From Bacillota bacterium (GTDB lineage Bacteria > Bacillota > Limnochordia > Darwinibacteriales > Darwinibacteriaceae), in the NCBI GenBank assembly GCA_012518325.1, contig JAAYSR010000261.1, positions 1-5,734 of the forward strand: a DNA stretch of 5,734 nt, written 5' to 3'. Shown here piece after piece: positions 5,704-5,734 of this stretch; the stretch's first letter is position 1, and every line of letters begins with the position of its first letter. A program made the translations under genes and the position numbers. Below the pieces are notes generated by a model. That model was not told the origin of the DNA and searched no databases. It worked only from the letters and a program-made list of their open reading frames with translations.

Positions 5704-5734
5704 GTCCTGGCTCAATTTTACAAACTGCGCTTCT

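Overview
The window looks like a low-to-mid GC Gram-positive (Firmicutes/Bacillota) chromosome, possibly a clostridial or Peptococcaceae-like lineage. The reasons are a LiaFSR-type cell-envelope stress cassette, strong GGAGG-type ribosome binding sites with one TTG start, and an rRNA-type promoter and leader with a CCTTGAAAACTGAACA boxA-like sequence. The genus cannot be fixed from the sequence. I recognise six protein-coding genes in two convergent groups, and one leftward stable-RNA transcription unit whose gene lies off the left edge.

Left part (1-832): no convincing protein gene. On the minus strand at 204-232 there is a strong sigma-A promoter with an upstream A-tract. It is followed by a structured leader (hairpins, then a boxA-like element) typical of an rRNA operon reading leftward out of the window. 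Between it and the rightward genes lie a nearly perfect 22-bp-arm hairpin (406-453), smaller inverted repeats, a 16-bp palindrome (687-702) and a likely extended -10 promoter (745-753).

Middle (833-3276, plus strand): liaF, liaS and liaR are tightly packed. LiaF is a four-helix membrane protein that in studied species restrains the system. LiaS is a two-helix, intramembrane-sensing histidine kinase. LiaR is a NarL/LuxR-type response regulator. Together they form a three-component envelope-stress module (the VraTSR/LiaFSR family). No liaI- or liaH-like effector is seen, so the regulon targets must be elsewhere or different.

Right part (3278-5661, minus strand): an apparent three-gene operon. 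In transcription order it holds a small XRE-family repressor-like HTH protein (TTG start set by a strong Shine-Dalgarno), a four-helix membrane protein whose start overlaps the repressor's stop, and a 577-residue MutS-like ATPase with four predicted membrane helices and no mismatch-recognition domain. The last is the most unusual gene here. Its stop codon and the liaR stop codon are one base apart, so a terminator for the lia operon has to lie inside the MutS-like gene; a candidate hairpin is present at 3321-3367.
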